A DNA stretch of 64,000 bases from Apiospora phragmitis (taxonomy: Eukaryota; Ascomycota; Sordariomycetes; Amphisphaeriales; Apiosporaceae). The DNA lies in NCBI GenBank assembly GCA_038363925.1, contig JAQQWL010000015.1, forward strand, positions 1,984,001 through 2,048,000, in the 5' to 3' direction. Below, one piece after another: positions 25,520-35,118 of the stretch. How positions within the stretch are numbered: the first letter of the stretch is position 1; each line of letters begins with the position of its first letter. A program made the position numbers and the translations under genes. The notes beneath the pieces are model-generated. The model was not told the DNA's origin. It saw only the letters and a program-made list of their open reading frames with translations, and made no database searches.

Positions 25520-28130
25520 AGCTAAAGCACCCCCTTACGGGCCACCTTATTGAGCTACCGTTACCTTTGTAATTAAAGCCATTTCTACGGCTAGAATTAA
25601 CGTAAATATATAATCTTTCGTTATTTTTAATAATAATATAGTCCTCCGCCTCCTTGTTATTATCGTCTATAGCTTTTATAGCGTTACGAGGCCTTTTTAA
25701 TATTTCGACGTCGCTAGCTTCGTCTTTATATACGACCCTACCCTTTAGTCTCCGCTTAGCTCGGCGTATGTTAACTATACGAATAAATCGTTATCTCGGT
25801 GCGATTCTTACCTTTTAACGTACTCTCGTAGTTTTATTATCGAGTTTAATTTAAAAATAATCGACTTAAGTTTTAAAATACGCGATTTTATTAACGTTTT
25901 AATTTAAAGCCTTACTAGCTTTTTTAATAAAGAGCTATTAAGAGAGTAATTTAAAAATAAAATCTATAATAATTAATTTTTAACTATTATTTCGTAATTC
26001 TTAGCTATTAAAAGGTGTTTTAATAAGTATTAAAACTAATTTAACGAAGAAATTAAGTATTAATTCTTTTTTAATTCTTTTTTAATTCTTTTTAATAATC
26101 TTAAACGTACTCGAGTAACTTTTATATTTTTTAAAATAACGTATTTTAACGATAACGGCTTTAAGTAATCTCGTAAATAAATCTTAGCCGTTTTTAAAAC
26201 ATTTTTAATTATAAAAAGAGTTAATACGTTAATTTTAACCTAGCGGTATATTTTTAATATATTTATTTTTATAAGCTTTAATTTAAAACCCGTATTTAAA
26301 TATTTTCTTAAAATAATCTTTAACCTTCTCTTTAATAAGCTAAAAACTCTTATATTTAAAACTTATATTATATAATTATAATATAATTTATAAAAACTAG
26401 TTATATTTTATTTACAAAATAAAGCTATAAAAAATTATTATTTATATATAATTTATAATTATTATAAATTAAAACGATTTACTTATTATTATAACGAAAT
26501 CGTATATAAGGGATAAAAATGTTTTAAATTTAATTTAAAGCTGTGGCATTACTAGTTTACCTTTTAAGTAACGCTTTAAACCGCTAGTTATCTTAAAGAT
26601 AGTCGTTTCGATTTAAAAACTATTAGTTTTAAACGTCGGCCCCTTTAAAAATAACTAGCGGCGAGAGGGCTACCCTATTATAGCCTATATACTTTAAGGT
26701 AGTATTTTATTCCCTTTTTCGACATTTTTTTAAAAAGCTAAATAACTAGTAGCTTTAATAATCACCTAGTGGTTACCGTTAACGCCTTAGTTGATACTTA
26801 TTTTATTAATATTATAAAAGCGTTTAAAAAAGATATTAACTAGCTTTAAAGTATTAAGTATAAAAAAAACTTTAATATTTATTATTATAGCTTTATTAAC
26901 TCGGCTATAATTAATTATTTTCGACCTTACGGTTTTAATAAACTCGTTTTTGATTAAAAAACAAGTATATTATCGTTATCTTAAAGTATAAAAGGCTTTA
27001 AAAACGTTTAATAATCGCTAAGTTATAAATTTAAACTTAATTAATATTAATATAAAGCTTAACTTAATTTAATTAATAGCTTAATATTATTACGACCCGA
27101 CCTAACCATGCGGCTAAGAACCCTACCTACCGGCACGAAACTACTATACCCCGACCAGGTTACGATACTATAGCCACAGACTATACCGCCAGCTATATTA
27201 ATATAAAACTAGATCTTCTTTAATAACGAATAACGACAATATCACCTCGCCTAGCGATGAGACGAATACGCCTATAAGTAACGGCGGCCGTTAATAAATT
27301 ACGTAACGCGGCGAACACTTAAACGAGATCACTAAGTAGCGCAAAGCGTAATTAGGGGAGATTATTAAGTAGCGTAGAATATAATTAAGGGAGATCACTA
27401 AGTAGCGCTGAGCACGTTTAAGCGAGATTATTAAATAATAACGAATTAATAAAAAAGGGATTAAATATATAATTACGAACGTTTTTTATATATTTTATAT
27501 AAATATTCTTTATTTTAATAATTAATTTAAATATTAATCTTAATTTATTAATAAAATAAATAACTTTAATAAAACTATTATAAATATTTTTAAATTAACG
27601 CCCTTTAATTACTTTTTATTTCTTATAAATTATTACTTATTATATTAATAAAAGCGGACTTTTATTACACGTTTAAATACTCTCTCGTATTATTAATATA
27701 AACCTTAATACGTTTTACTAGGTTTTTTTTAAAACTTAAATAACGTTTATTATAAATATATTAATTCGTTTTTTAAAAATAGTAATAAAACTTATTAATC
27801 TTTATTAAATTTATTTTTAATAAGTATACGGGCGAGACGGCGTTAAATATACGATCAAGGGGTTAATTATTTACGGGCGGATTTATAAGTAGCTACTCTA
27901 AGCTTTACGTCGCGCACGGTAGCTTATACACGCTTTTAAATATTAAACGAAAATATTATTATAAAGAGTAAAAATAAACGAAAAGAATAAGTGTAATAAT
28001 TACTTTAAAAAATAAAAAGTGATAATTAAATTAAAAAGTTTTCTAATTAAGATACACGGTAAAAAGACGCGTTCGTGGGGTAAAACGCGGTAGCCCGTAA
28101 CGGGGTGGCCCGTGAGGGGGTGCTTTAGCT
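25520..28130. mobile_element. 2.6-kb TA-flanked inverted-repeat DNA transposon, RIPed
   Basis: Inverted ends AGCTAAAGCACCCCCT at 25520 and AGGGGGTGCTTTAGCT ending at 28130, similar for at least 27 bp and flanked by TA (25518-25519, 28131-28132). The interior is AT-rich. On the minus strand near 26700-26600 a fragment reads ALSPLVIFKGADV, which resembles the segment after the first catalytic Asp of pogo-type transposases, so a Tc1/mariner/pogo relative is likely. It forms the right border of the transposon island. Confidence 0.7.
27325..27443 (+). repeat. 33-bp tandem repeat, about 3.6 copies
   Basis: Copies start at 27325, 27358, 27391 and 27424 with GAGATCACTAAGTAGCG or its RIPed form GAGATTATTAAGTAGCG. 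The unit is a multiple of three, so it may once have encoded an 11-residue peptide repeat. Confidence 0.8.
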
Positions 28131-28132
28131 TA

Positions 28133-28556
28133 CGAGGGCGGCAGTCTACGAGCGAATTGGAGGCGACCAAGAATTCGGTGTCGGTGAACTCATCTCGACC
28201 GACATTGATTCAAGGTATCATTGATACGACCATGCACTGGCTAGGACAGAGTACGTGTAATATTAGAGCGAGTCTTTGACTTGGTTTTCTAGATGGTAGA
28301 CTGGCTATTTCACTAAATAGTGAGGCCTGACCAGTCGACATGGTGTGGTAGAATATCCAGCTTATTCAACACCATATATCGGATCAACATTGACCAATAA
28401 CTAAGGATATTTTTACTGTGTAGCTCGTGTGTATACGTGCCCATAACACAGGTGCCGGCTGGTCATCCAGCCCACCCCCTCCCTTTTGGCTCCTTGCCTT
28501 AACTCTGTCGCCTCCTCTCTGTCCTTGGAAACGGACCATATGGACGGAAAAGCTCT
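28133..28556. other. Spacer between transposon island and secreted-protein gene
   Basis: Base composition returns to normal immediately after the transposon end. It should contain the 3' UTR of the minus-strand gene that follows. No other feature seen. Confidence 0.4.
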
Positions 28557-29155
28557 CTAGACGCAGCTGAGTGAGCTCGCTGATAAAAGAACATAATTAT
28601 TAGTTTTTGCTGGACGGAAACCCGTTTGGTCAATACGTACCAATGTCGTTGAAGTTCCAGTCGTTCAGGTTGTAGATACCAGGGTTGACGATACCGCCCA
28701 GAGAACGAGCCGAGCAGCCGTAGTTCCTGTGTAGGGTCTTGTTAGTTCGAGTTGACGATCCATATAGGTTACAAGAAACCTACTCGAAGATCGTGCAAGT
28801 AGTTCCAGCGTCGGGACCAATTGAGGTGATCTGGTCATTCCAGCTGGTAGCTAAGTTATCTAAAAGAAAAGGGGTCATATTCCATGGTCAGTCCTCGGCT
28901 GTCTAACCATATCACTTCCCGGCAAAGGGTTAGAGTCCCGAAACTCACAGCAGGTACTAGTGGCCACCTCTAGGTTGGCACAAGCGCCCGAGAAGTCGGC
29001 GTTGACGCAGAAGTAGACGTGCGTGAGGCCTTTGTCGACATCTCGTGGCTGCCTAGGGCATCACCGACGGCAATGGCGATGGGCCCGTCATCACGAGGAA
29101 TGGCTTTCGCGGCAACGGCACCAGCCACGGCGAGGATGGCAAGTGAGGACTGCAT
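28557..29155 (-). CDS. Small secreted six-cysteine protein (effector-like, possibly crystallin-like fold)
   Basis: Proposed exons 29155-29095, 29041-28949, 28859-28784, 28726-28641 and 28579-28557 give about 112 residues. The start MQSSLAILAVAGAVAAKA is a clear signal peptide. The mature part has Cys in the contexts YFCVN, GACAN, STCYN, TTCTI, YGCSA and LSCV, with SWNDQITSIGPDAG and NDWNFND in between, a pattern common in small fungal secreted proteins that resemble beta/gamma-crystallins. The last three introns have good borders (GTGAGT, GTAGGT, GTACGT). The first (29094-29042, 53 nt, GTGATG...GAG) is weak; a one-base sequence error there would give a longer propeptide instead. A TATATAAA box lies about 130 bp upstream. 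The gene sits 0.4 kb from the repeat island, a common setting for effectors. The role is not shown by sequence. Confidence 0.7.
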
Positions 29156-29283
29156 TATGGTGGGGTATTGAAGACAAGGTGTCTCGCAAGGCAAGTGAAG
29201 AGAGCAGTTGGAAGGGGACTGGGGAGGTTAGGAAGCTTGAGATTAGGAGGCCGTGAAATTTCTAGACGGGGACCGTAGCGGCC

Positions 29284-29291
29284 TTTATATA
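29284..29291 (-). promoter_or_regulatory. TATA box of the small secreted protein gene
   Basis: TATATAAA on the minus strand about 130 bp before the start codon at 29155, a normal distance for a fungal core promoter. Confidence 0.45.
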
Positions 29292-29929
29292 ACTATCGTG
29301 GTTCTAGTACCGCCAACTCTCTCTATTCCCACGAACATGTTCCCCTCGATACTTTGAGTAGCCCGCACCAGTATCATTTGGGCCTTTCCATCTCCGCACT
29401 TTGCTGGCTCCCTCATTTCTGCACTTCGTTATATGAAAAACCAATATTACAACAAGGATGTCATGCAGCCTGATCAGACTGCATGTTGTTTTCTGCATTT
29501 CCGAGCTTTTGGCTATAGCATTGCGTAATTTTCAATGCACCTCGACCCTCACTTAGGAAGGAGGGACATACCAAATATATATATATATATTAGATTCGTG
29601 ATTGGTTTTATTGTGTGTACCTGTATGTCTGTAGAGTCACTCCGTAATCGCGCTTATGGGTCTAGACCGCAGCAGCCTCATTTCATATCATCAAGACTAC
29701 TGTCATCTATTGCAATATGGGAAAAGGCCCAACTTCTAGGCTCTTTTATGCCTTTCTGTAGTCTTACTCGTATAACAAGCAATTGCCATGGGGTGGTAGG
29801 AATCCGCCAAAAACTAAGTATTGACGAATCGTCACAGATCTTGTCACCGGAACAAGCGCCTTCATAGTACGTGCCAGCCGCACAATCTGCCCTGAAGAGA
29901 GGGTATCATCAGCATCAGAACCTGCAAGC
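29292..29929. other. Intergenic region, no gene recognised
   Basis: Upstream of the secreted-protein gene. Contains a short TA dinucleotide run (about 29575-29590). No protein motif seen in frames such as 29535-29867 (plus). Confidence 0.35.
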
Positions 29930-30465
29930 ATGAGGGGGTGGTTGCACAAACGTCGTATTGCCGCAGGTGAATGTCTCGGTGTTATAGCATGGAAAGTCAG
30001 ACCCGAGGCATGTGGCGTTGTTGTGTTCGGGGCCGCAGGAACCACTTGTGGATCTGACTGGCTCGATAACTGCATGTGCGGCCCTTCCTAGTCAACAACG
30101 TCTCCCTCGATCAGGACAGTCGGGACATGAAAGCTCACACCCACGGACGCAGTACTTGCTCCGCGGTTCGATGTTCCCAGAATCTCTCTGTAGGCCTGGA
30201 TTCAGGGAAAAGAACTTGTCGTTATCGATACCGAATTTCTCGGTCAGTTTCGTGCAAGTGTACTAGTTGACCTCTTTTCCCGTATACCCCCAGTATCTGC
30301 GGTTGAGATCGCCGGGCTGGATAGGCTCAGTGACGCTGGCAATTTCGTCAGCGAGGCCGCTGTCCCCGGGGACGGATCGGGCTCCGTTCATGGACCATCT
30401 ATAGGGCTGGCACTCATTTCCCGCGGCAACGGCCAGCGATAGGAGCGCCAAAGAGAACCAGAGGC
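29930..30465 (-). pseudogene. Broken LysM/chitin-binding secreted protein gene
   Basis: Minus-strand reading gives a signal-like stretch WFSLALLSLAVAAG, then ECQPYRWSMNG, then TAG at 30265-30263 where Gln is expected before the LysM-like segment YTCTKLTEKFGIDNDKFF, SLNPGLQRDSGNIEPRSKY and CVRG. After a probable short intron follows a chitin-binding-like segment, STSGSCGPEHNNATCLGSDF and YNTETFTCGNTT, in which a conserved Cys-Cys pair has become Cys-Tyr. The only nearby ATG (near 30462) is out of frame with the signal. LysM proteins of this build bind chitin and often shield fungal walls from host recognition. Both substitutions fit RIP-type change. Probably inactive. Confidence 0.65.
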
Positions 30466-30799
30466 AAACATGGTGTTGGAAGTTGTTGAAACCTAGAGTC
30501 GTTTGTAGATGCGAAGTTGTTCATGTGAGTCCAAGTGCGAGCCCAGAGATTAGTATGTGCTATAGGCATTATTATGTATCTTGGGAGGCTTCGGGTTCCC
30601 GGTTATATATCTAAAGGGGGACGTACTCTTGCACACACTACCGCACGACAAAACCGCGAGAGCACCATGATATAACAGAGATGGGCTCACTCAACTCGAT
30701 CCAATCGCCATCCTTTGACTATATGAAAGACATCAAGAAACGCACGATGACTGTAACTATATCGACTTTTGATTCCGCAGACAGCGGCATCGACCCCCT
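30466..30799. other. Spacer with likely promoter of the broken LysM gene
   Basis: A TATATAAC-like word on the minus strand near 30602-30611 lies at a suitable distance from the LysM start. The rest is the 3' flank of the dioxygenase gene. Confidence 0.35.
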
Positions 30800-31822
30800 C
30801 TAAGCCGCTGCGGCGCCCACGCCCTCCCTTAGTCCTTCCAGCTTGACCTCCGCCTTCTTCGCCTCCAGCGCCGAGTAATTCCGCTTCATCGCCGCCTCGG
30901 TGAACTGCGAGCCCGTCACCAGGGGGTACTTCTTCAGCAGGCCCTGGATCCGGCAGTCGGTGTTGGGCTGGTTGAAGTAGGCCATCGAAAAGCGCGGGCC
31001 GAAGTAGTCGACGGCCGGGTCCGCGGGCGTCTTGACCCGGTGGAAGGTCGACTTGAAGCGGTCGTCGGACCACGACATCAGCAGGTCGCCGATGTTGCAG
31101 ACGATCTCGCCCGCCGCCGGCTCCACCTTGGTCCACACGTCGCCCAGGCCGAACGCCGTGAAGGCCTCGCGCCCCGGGCAGATCTCGAGCCCGCTCTGCC
31201 CGGGCCGCTGGAACAGCAGCGTCAGGAAGTCCCAGTCGGCGTGCGCGCCCGCGCGGTAGTAGTCGCACGGCACGGGCTGCGCCGGGTCCAGGGCGAAGTA
31301 GTGCAGCAGACGCAGTACGGTCTGGATGTTGTCCTTGGCGACGTCGTGGTAGTCCGCAAAGTAGCGGTCGGGGAAGCCGAGCCCACGCGCGAAGCAGACC
31401 ATCAGCCGCTCCGAGACCGCCTGGACCTTGTGCATGAACTGCAGGCTCTGCTCCCGGAACCCGGCCAGCGTTGTCTCGGGCAGCCACATGCCGTCCATGG
31501 CGGCGCCGTACTGCATCTGGTACGACTCCTTCTGGTCCGGCACGCCGGTGCTGGGCCGGATCTGGGCCGCCTTCTCCCAGCCGACGTTGCGGCGCGAGAA
31601 GGGGACGGTGGCTTTCACCTCGTCGGGCAGGGCGAAGAAGCGCGCGGCGTTCTCGAACTGGGCCTCGATCTCCGCGGGCGAGATGCCGTGGTCGACGAGC
31701 ACGAAGAAGCCGTCCGTCTCGGCCGCCGCGACGAGCTCTAGGGTGATCTCGTCGATTCTGCTGTCGAAATCGGCCAGCGAGATCTTCGGGATGCTCCGGT
31801 GGGCGTATTTTGTTGTGTCCAT
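30800..31822 (-). CDS. 2-oxoglutarate/Fe(II)-dependent dioxygenase (isopenicillin-N-synthase-like)
   Basis: Single exon, 340 residues; start chosen at 31822 because the longer frame begins at non-ATG codons. The N-terminal DIOX_N motif reads DGFFVLVDHGI. The iron site is complete: HAD in GAHADWDFLTLLF and the distal His in STFHRVKTP, with the 2-oxoglutarate-binding Arg in PRFSMAYFNQPN. Length and order match soluble fungal members of the family, which oxidise small metabolites including nucleobases. The substrate cannot be read from sequence. It is divergent from a purine-deaminase-like amidohydrolase across 729 bp, with a purine permease beyond, so a nucleobase or related nitrogen compound is a fair guess. 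Codon use is very GC-rich, unlike the nearby island. Confidence 0.88.
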   Translation of the reverse strand: MDTTKYAHRSIPKISLADFDSRIDEITLELVAAAETDGFFVLVDHGISPAEIEAQFENAARFFALPDEVKATVPFSRRNVGWEKAAQIRPSTGVPDQKESYQMQYGAAMDGMWLPETTLAGFREQSLQFMHKVQAVSERLMVCFARGLGFPDRYFADYHDVAKDNIQTVLRLLHYFALDPAQPVPCDYYRAGAHADWDFLTLLFQRPGQSGLEICPGREAFTAFGLGDVWTKVEPAAGEIVCNIGDLLMSWSDDRFKSTFHRVKTPADPAVDYFGPRFSMAYFNQPNTDCRIQGLLKKYPLVTGSQFTEAAMKRNYSALEAKKAEVKLEGLREGVGAAAA

Positions 31823-32551
31823 GGTACAATAGGTGAATGCGTAGATGTGGTTGAGATCGAATACCAACAAAATCCTTGAGCAATAATTACCCCTTAAATT
31901 GAGCCAAGCAGTCCCATGGTATGCTGAGGAACGGGTCTTTAAGCAGCTTGTGGATTTATGTTGTAAGTCTGTAAGCTTGCCAGGTTGGCGGACCTGTCAT
32001 CCCTCAGATTCGGGTTGTAACCTACAGCCTGTAGACACCCTCCACAGGCACCTCGTGGCACACAGGTTTTCGGTCCGTTCCTAGTGTATCGCGAAGATTG
32101 CAATCTTGGCCTACTGAATCATGAAGCGACAGTAATGGTATCGGGAAGGAGGCGGAATTGACGATACTGGCTATCAATCCGGAGGTGGCCGTTGTGGATA
32201 AAGTCTGGACTATCTGTGGAGTTGATATTCCCCTAGACGGAGGGGGCCGCTCGGCAGATATGCCCCGAAGCTGCATTGAGTATATGCAGGTAGGTAGGTT
32301 AGGAGGGAGCTGCACCTAACAATGCAGCTCGACTGACACGCTCGTGTTGACTAACCTGCATGACAGAACGTTCGCGACCATGCCCCAGAAACATTTGGCG
32401 CGATAATCAAAGATGCAGTCTGTACACTGCTGTTAGCATGCGCCTCTCCTCGGCAGCAGTGGATTAATTGACCTAGAATCCTTCTGGTCACTTAAACACC
32501 AGGTTTGTGAAGCACACACCGAGAAAATCCCTATCTCTATTCTCACACACC
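31823..32551. promoter_or_regulatory. Shared divergent promoter region, dioxygenase and amidohydrolase
   Basis: 729 bp between two divergent start codons. It contains GTAGGTAGGTTAG near 32289, a word of a kind that recurs between genes in this window. Scattered GATA words occur but I see no clear paired GATA-factor site. Confidence 0.4.
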
Positions 32552-34038
32552 ATGTCAGACTCACCTGGAAGTACTCTGCTGCGAGACGTCACAATCATAA
32601 CAGTAGACGCACGCCGGCGTATCATACAGAATGGTTTCGTCTTAGTACAAGAAGGCCGCATAACACACGTCTCCTCCAATCCTCCAGACCAAATTCCGGA
32701 AGGAACTAGGGTGCTATCTCTATCCGGCCGGATTGTTATACCTGGTCTTATTAATAGTCATGCGCACTTGGCCCAGTCCCTCCTGCGCGGGCTGGCCGAG
32801 GATCTTCCCCTGCACTCCTGGCTCTGTGATCGAATATGGCCACTCGAGGCTGCCTACGGCGGCGAAGGGGACGCGGCGGATGGTTATGTTACGGCTAGGT
32901 TGACGATAGCCGAGATGCTTCTGAGCGGCACCACGTGCTTCCTCGAGGCTATGCTCACACACGGCAGTGGGTTCGCCAACGTTGCGAGGGCCGTCTCCGA
33001 GATGGGCATCCGAGCATGTCTGGTAGGTCGCTCGGGTCACCAAACCCAATCGCAAGTACAATGAATATTAAGCTGACGATCGATAATAAGGGTAAACTCG
33101 TCAAGTTCGTAGAGACGAACCCAGCGCTCGAGATCGCGGACGCGAGGGACAAGGACTTGGACCACATGAGTATACCTTCCCTGCTCGAAGCCCACACCGA
33201 GTTCCACGGCACCTGCGACGACCGCATCCACGTATGGGCAGCCTGCGGCACCCCGCGCGGCGCGCCCCTGTCCTCGTTCGCCGAAGTGGGCAAGGCGTGC
33301 AAGCAGCACGGCATCGGCCTCACCATGCACTGCGCCGAGGCGCCGCGCGACCTGCTCATCTTCCACGAAGTGTACGGCAAGTCGCCGATGCAGTTCTGCC
33401 ACGAGGCCGAGCTCGCGGGTCCGAAGACGGTGCTGGCGCACATGTGCCACCTGGACATGGACGTCGACTTGGCCATTCTGAGAGAGTCGCAGACCACGGT
33501 GGCGCACAACCCGACGAGCAATCTCAAGCTTGCGTCGGGCGTAGCGAAGGTGCCCCGGATGCTGGAAGAGGGGGTGAATGTGGCGTTGGGCACGGACGGG
33601 GCGACTTGCAACAACTCGTACGATATGCTCAGAGAGATGCACCTCGCGTCCATCCTGCACAAGGGAACTCTGCTCGACGCCGGCTCCATAGGTGCTCACG
33701 AGGCACTGGAGATGGCCACGATACGCGGCGCGAAGGCCCTGGGCTTGGAGGCCGAGATAGGTAGCGTCGAAGTCGGGAAGAAGGCCGACTTGGTGGTTCT
33801 GGATGCGAGAGCGAGCTGGGCCGCACCCTGGAGCCCCGAACTGTTCTCTCGGGGTGGCATGGACCCCGTCAGCTTAGTTGTAGGTAGCTGCACCGGCAGA
33901 GACGTAACGCACGTCATGGTGGACGGTCGAGTTCTCGTGGAAGACGGCAGACTGCTCGTTGCCGATGAGACCACGATTATTCTGGCAGGCAGGCAGGTTG
34001 TGGCTAGCATTCAGGGAGAGGGCTGGTGTGAGAGCTAG
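32552..34038 (+). CDS. Amidohydrolase, guanine/MTA-SAH deaminase-like
   Basis: Exons 32552-33022 and 33091-34038 (intron 33023-33090, GTAGGT...AAG) give 472 residues. Metal ligands of the TIM-barrel deaminase family are all visible: HAH in INSHAHLAQSLLRG, His in TMHCAEAPRD, His in VLAHMCHLD and Asp in LGTDGATCNNSYDM. NPTSNLKLASG and MATIRGAKALGL are also family hallmarks. The fold hydrolyses amino groups from purines and related rings (guanine, 8-oxoguanine, methylthioadenosine, chlorinated triazines); which one cannot be decided here. It lies between a dioxygenase and a xanthine/urate-type permease, which favours purine catabolism. Start chosen at the first ATG in frame. Confidence 0.9.
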
Positions 34039-35118
34039 TCGGAAGGCGGGATGGGAATACGAATGAAATCCCATTGCGATGTACTTGACCTACCGACTCT
34101 CGGTGTTAGTATTACTCTTTTTAGAATAAACGGGATATCTTGAGAGGTAATAAAGGCAGCCCCTCCAATAAACGGTGAATCCACCTCCCTGAGACACTGG
34201 GATAACGAGGAATAACGGCTGGAATAGGCAGGAATAATCCTCGAGAGTCGCTTACACTAGGTTTTATCAAAACCGAAAGGACTTCGACATATTTAATAGC
34301 AGTGCACTGTTCAATGACCATATGTGCACGCGCAAATGAATGCTTCTATAACTGGTCGATGGTGACAACTTCGACACTTACTCTTAGTTACTATCATTTT
34401 GAATAAAACGAACCCCTATCAAGATGTCAAGCGAAGGGGAAACAAGCCATTTTGGAGACTTTCTTGGGTCTAAATGTCGGTGTGCACGAACGTCCAAAGG
34501 TGTGATATCCCCACGCTCTGATGTTGGGCCAGCAGCGTCCATGGAGGTTTATTACATACACAGACCAGGGTTTGCTATCATGTAACTGACAGACAGTATA
34601 GCACCCATGCCAAGGATCACAAAGTGCATTTGGTTTGGTATCTCGCAGGCAGGCATCACACCAGCCAATTCCGTAGAGCGAAGAGCAGGCAGTCTGTCAC
34701 GTCCAGCAAGATAGCAAGTAATTAGTTATCAATGCTGGTCAAACAGTGTCGTAAGCCAGGAGGAACCCATCATTGCTCTTCGCGTGTAAGTTCCTGCATT
34801 GACCTTACAGGGGTTTGCCTTCCAACTCCCCCACACCGGCCAGCTCCGGTTTGATAGGAAGATATTGCAGTGGGCCAATCAGAGACAACCCGGCTTTTGA
34901 TATGACTGCCGGGCATGAGTCCCAGCTATGTAGCCTGGGTTAGAAAGATCGGCGCCGGCTTGTTGTGTCCCAATATTGATCCCACTTGGCGAATTGACTT
35001 TGATAGCACACAGGACCAGAACGGCTTGATACATCTAACCGGCATCGCATCTCTTTCGGCTCAGATGTATCAAGGACTCAGCAGGTGGTGATACTATAAT
35101 ATTAATCGTCCATGCACA
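34039..35118. other. Intergenic region upstream of the permease gene
   Basis: About 1.1 kb between the amidohydrolase stop and the permease start, both on plus. No gene seen. It should hold the permease promoter; an AT-rich stretch at about 35094-35108 lies just before the start. Confidence 0.4.

Larger units (their letters stand above)
10500..28132. repeat. AT-rich, RIP-mutated transposon island
   Basis: A 17.6-kb block made almost entirely of A, T, TA-rich words and isolated CG words, with sharp borders to normal DNA near 10.5 kb and at 28132. Recognisable protein fragments inside it carry stops mainly where CAA or CAG would be expected (TAA, TAG), the classic result of CpA-to-TpA change on either strand. 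It holds at least one LTR retrotransposon, three elements with terminal inverted repeats and several copies of a tRNA-like module, some nested in each other. Nothing in it looks expressed. Confidence 0.92.

Noticed and set aside
27325..27443. Regular direct repeats considered as a CRISPR array
   Set aside because: The 33-bp units abut with no spacers and lie inside a fungal transposon.
10500..28132. The AT-rich block as a possible centromere or mitochondrial insertion
   Set aside because: It resolves into bounded transposons with target duplications and islets of normal DNA; no mitochondrial gene is present and 17.6 kb is short for such a centromere.
31040..31741. Long plus-strand open frame (233 codons) opposite the dioxygenase
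   Set aside because: It is the antisense shadow of a GC-rich gene with complete catalytic motifs on the minus strand.
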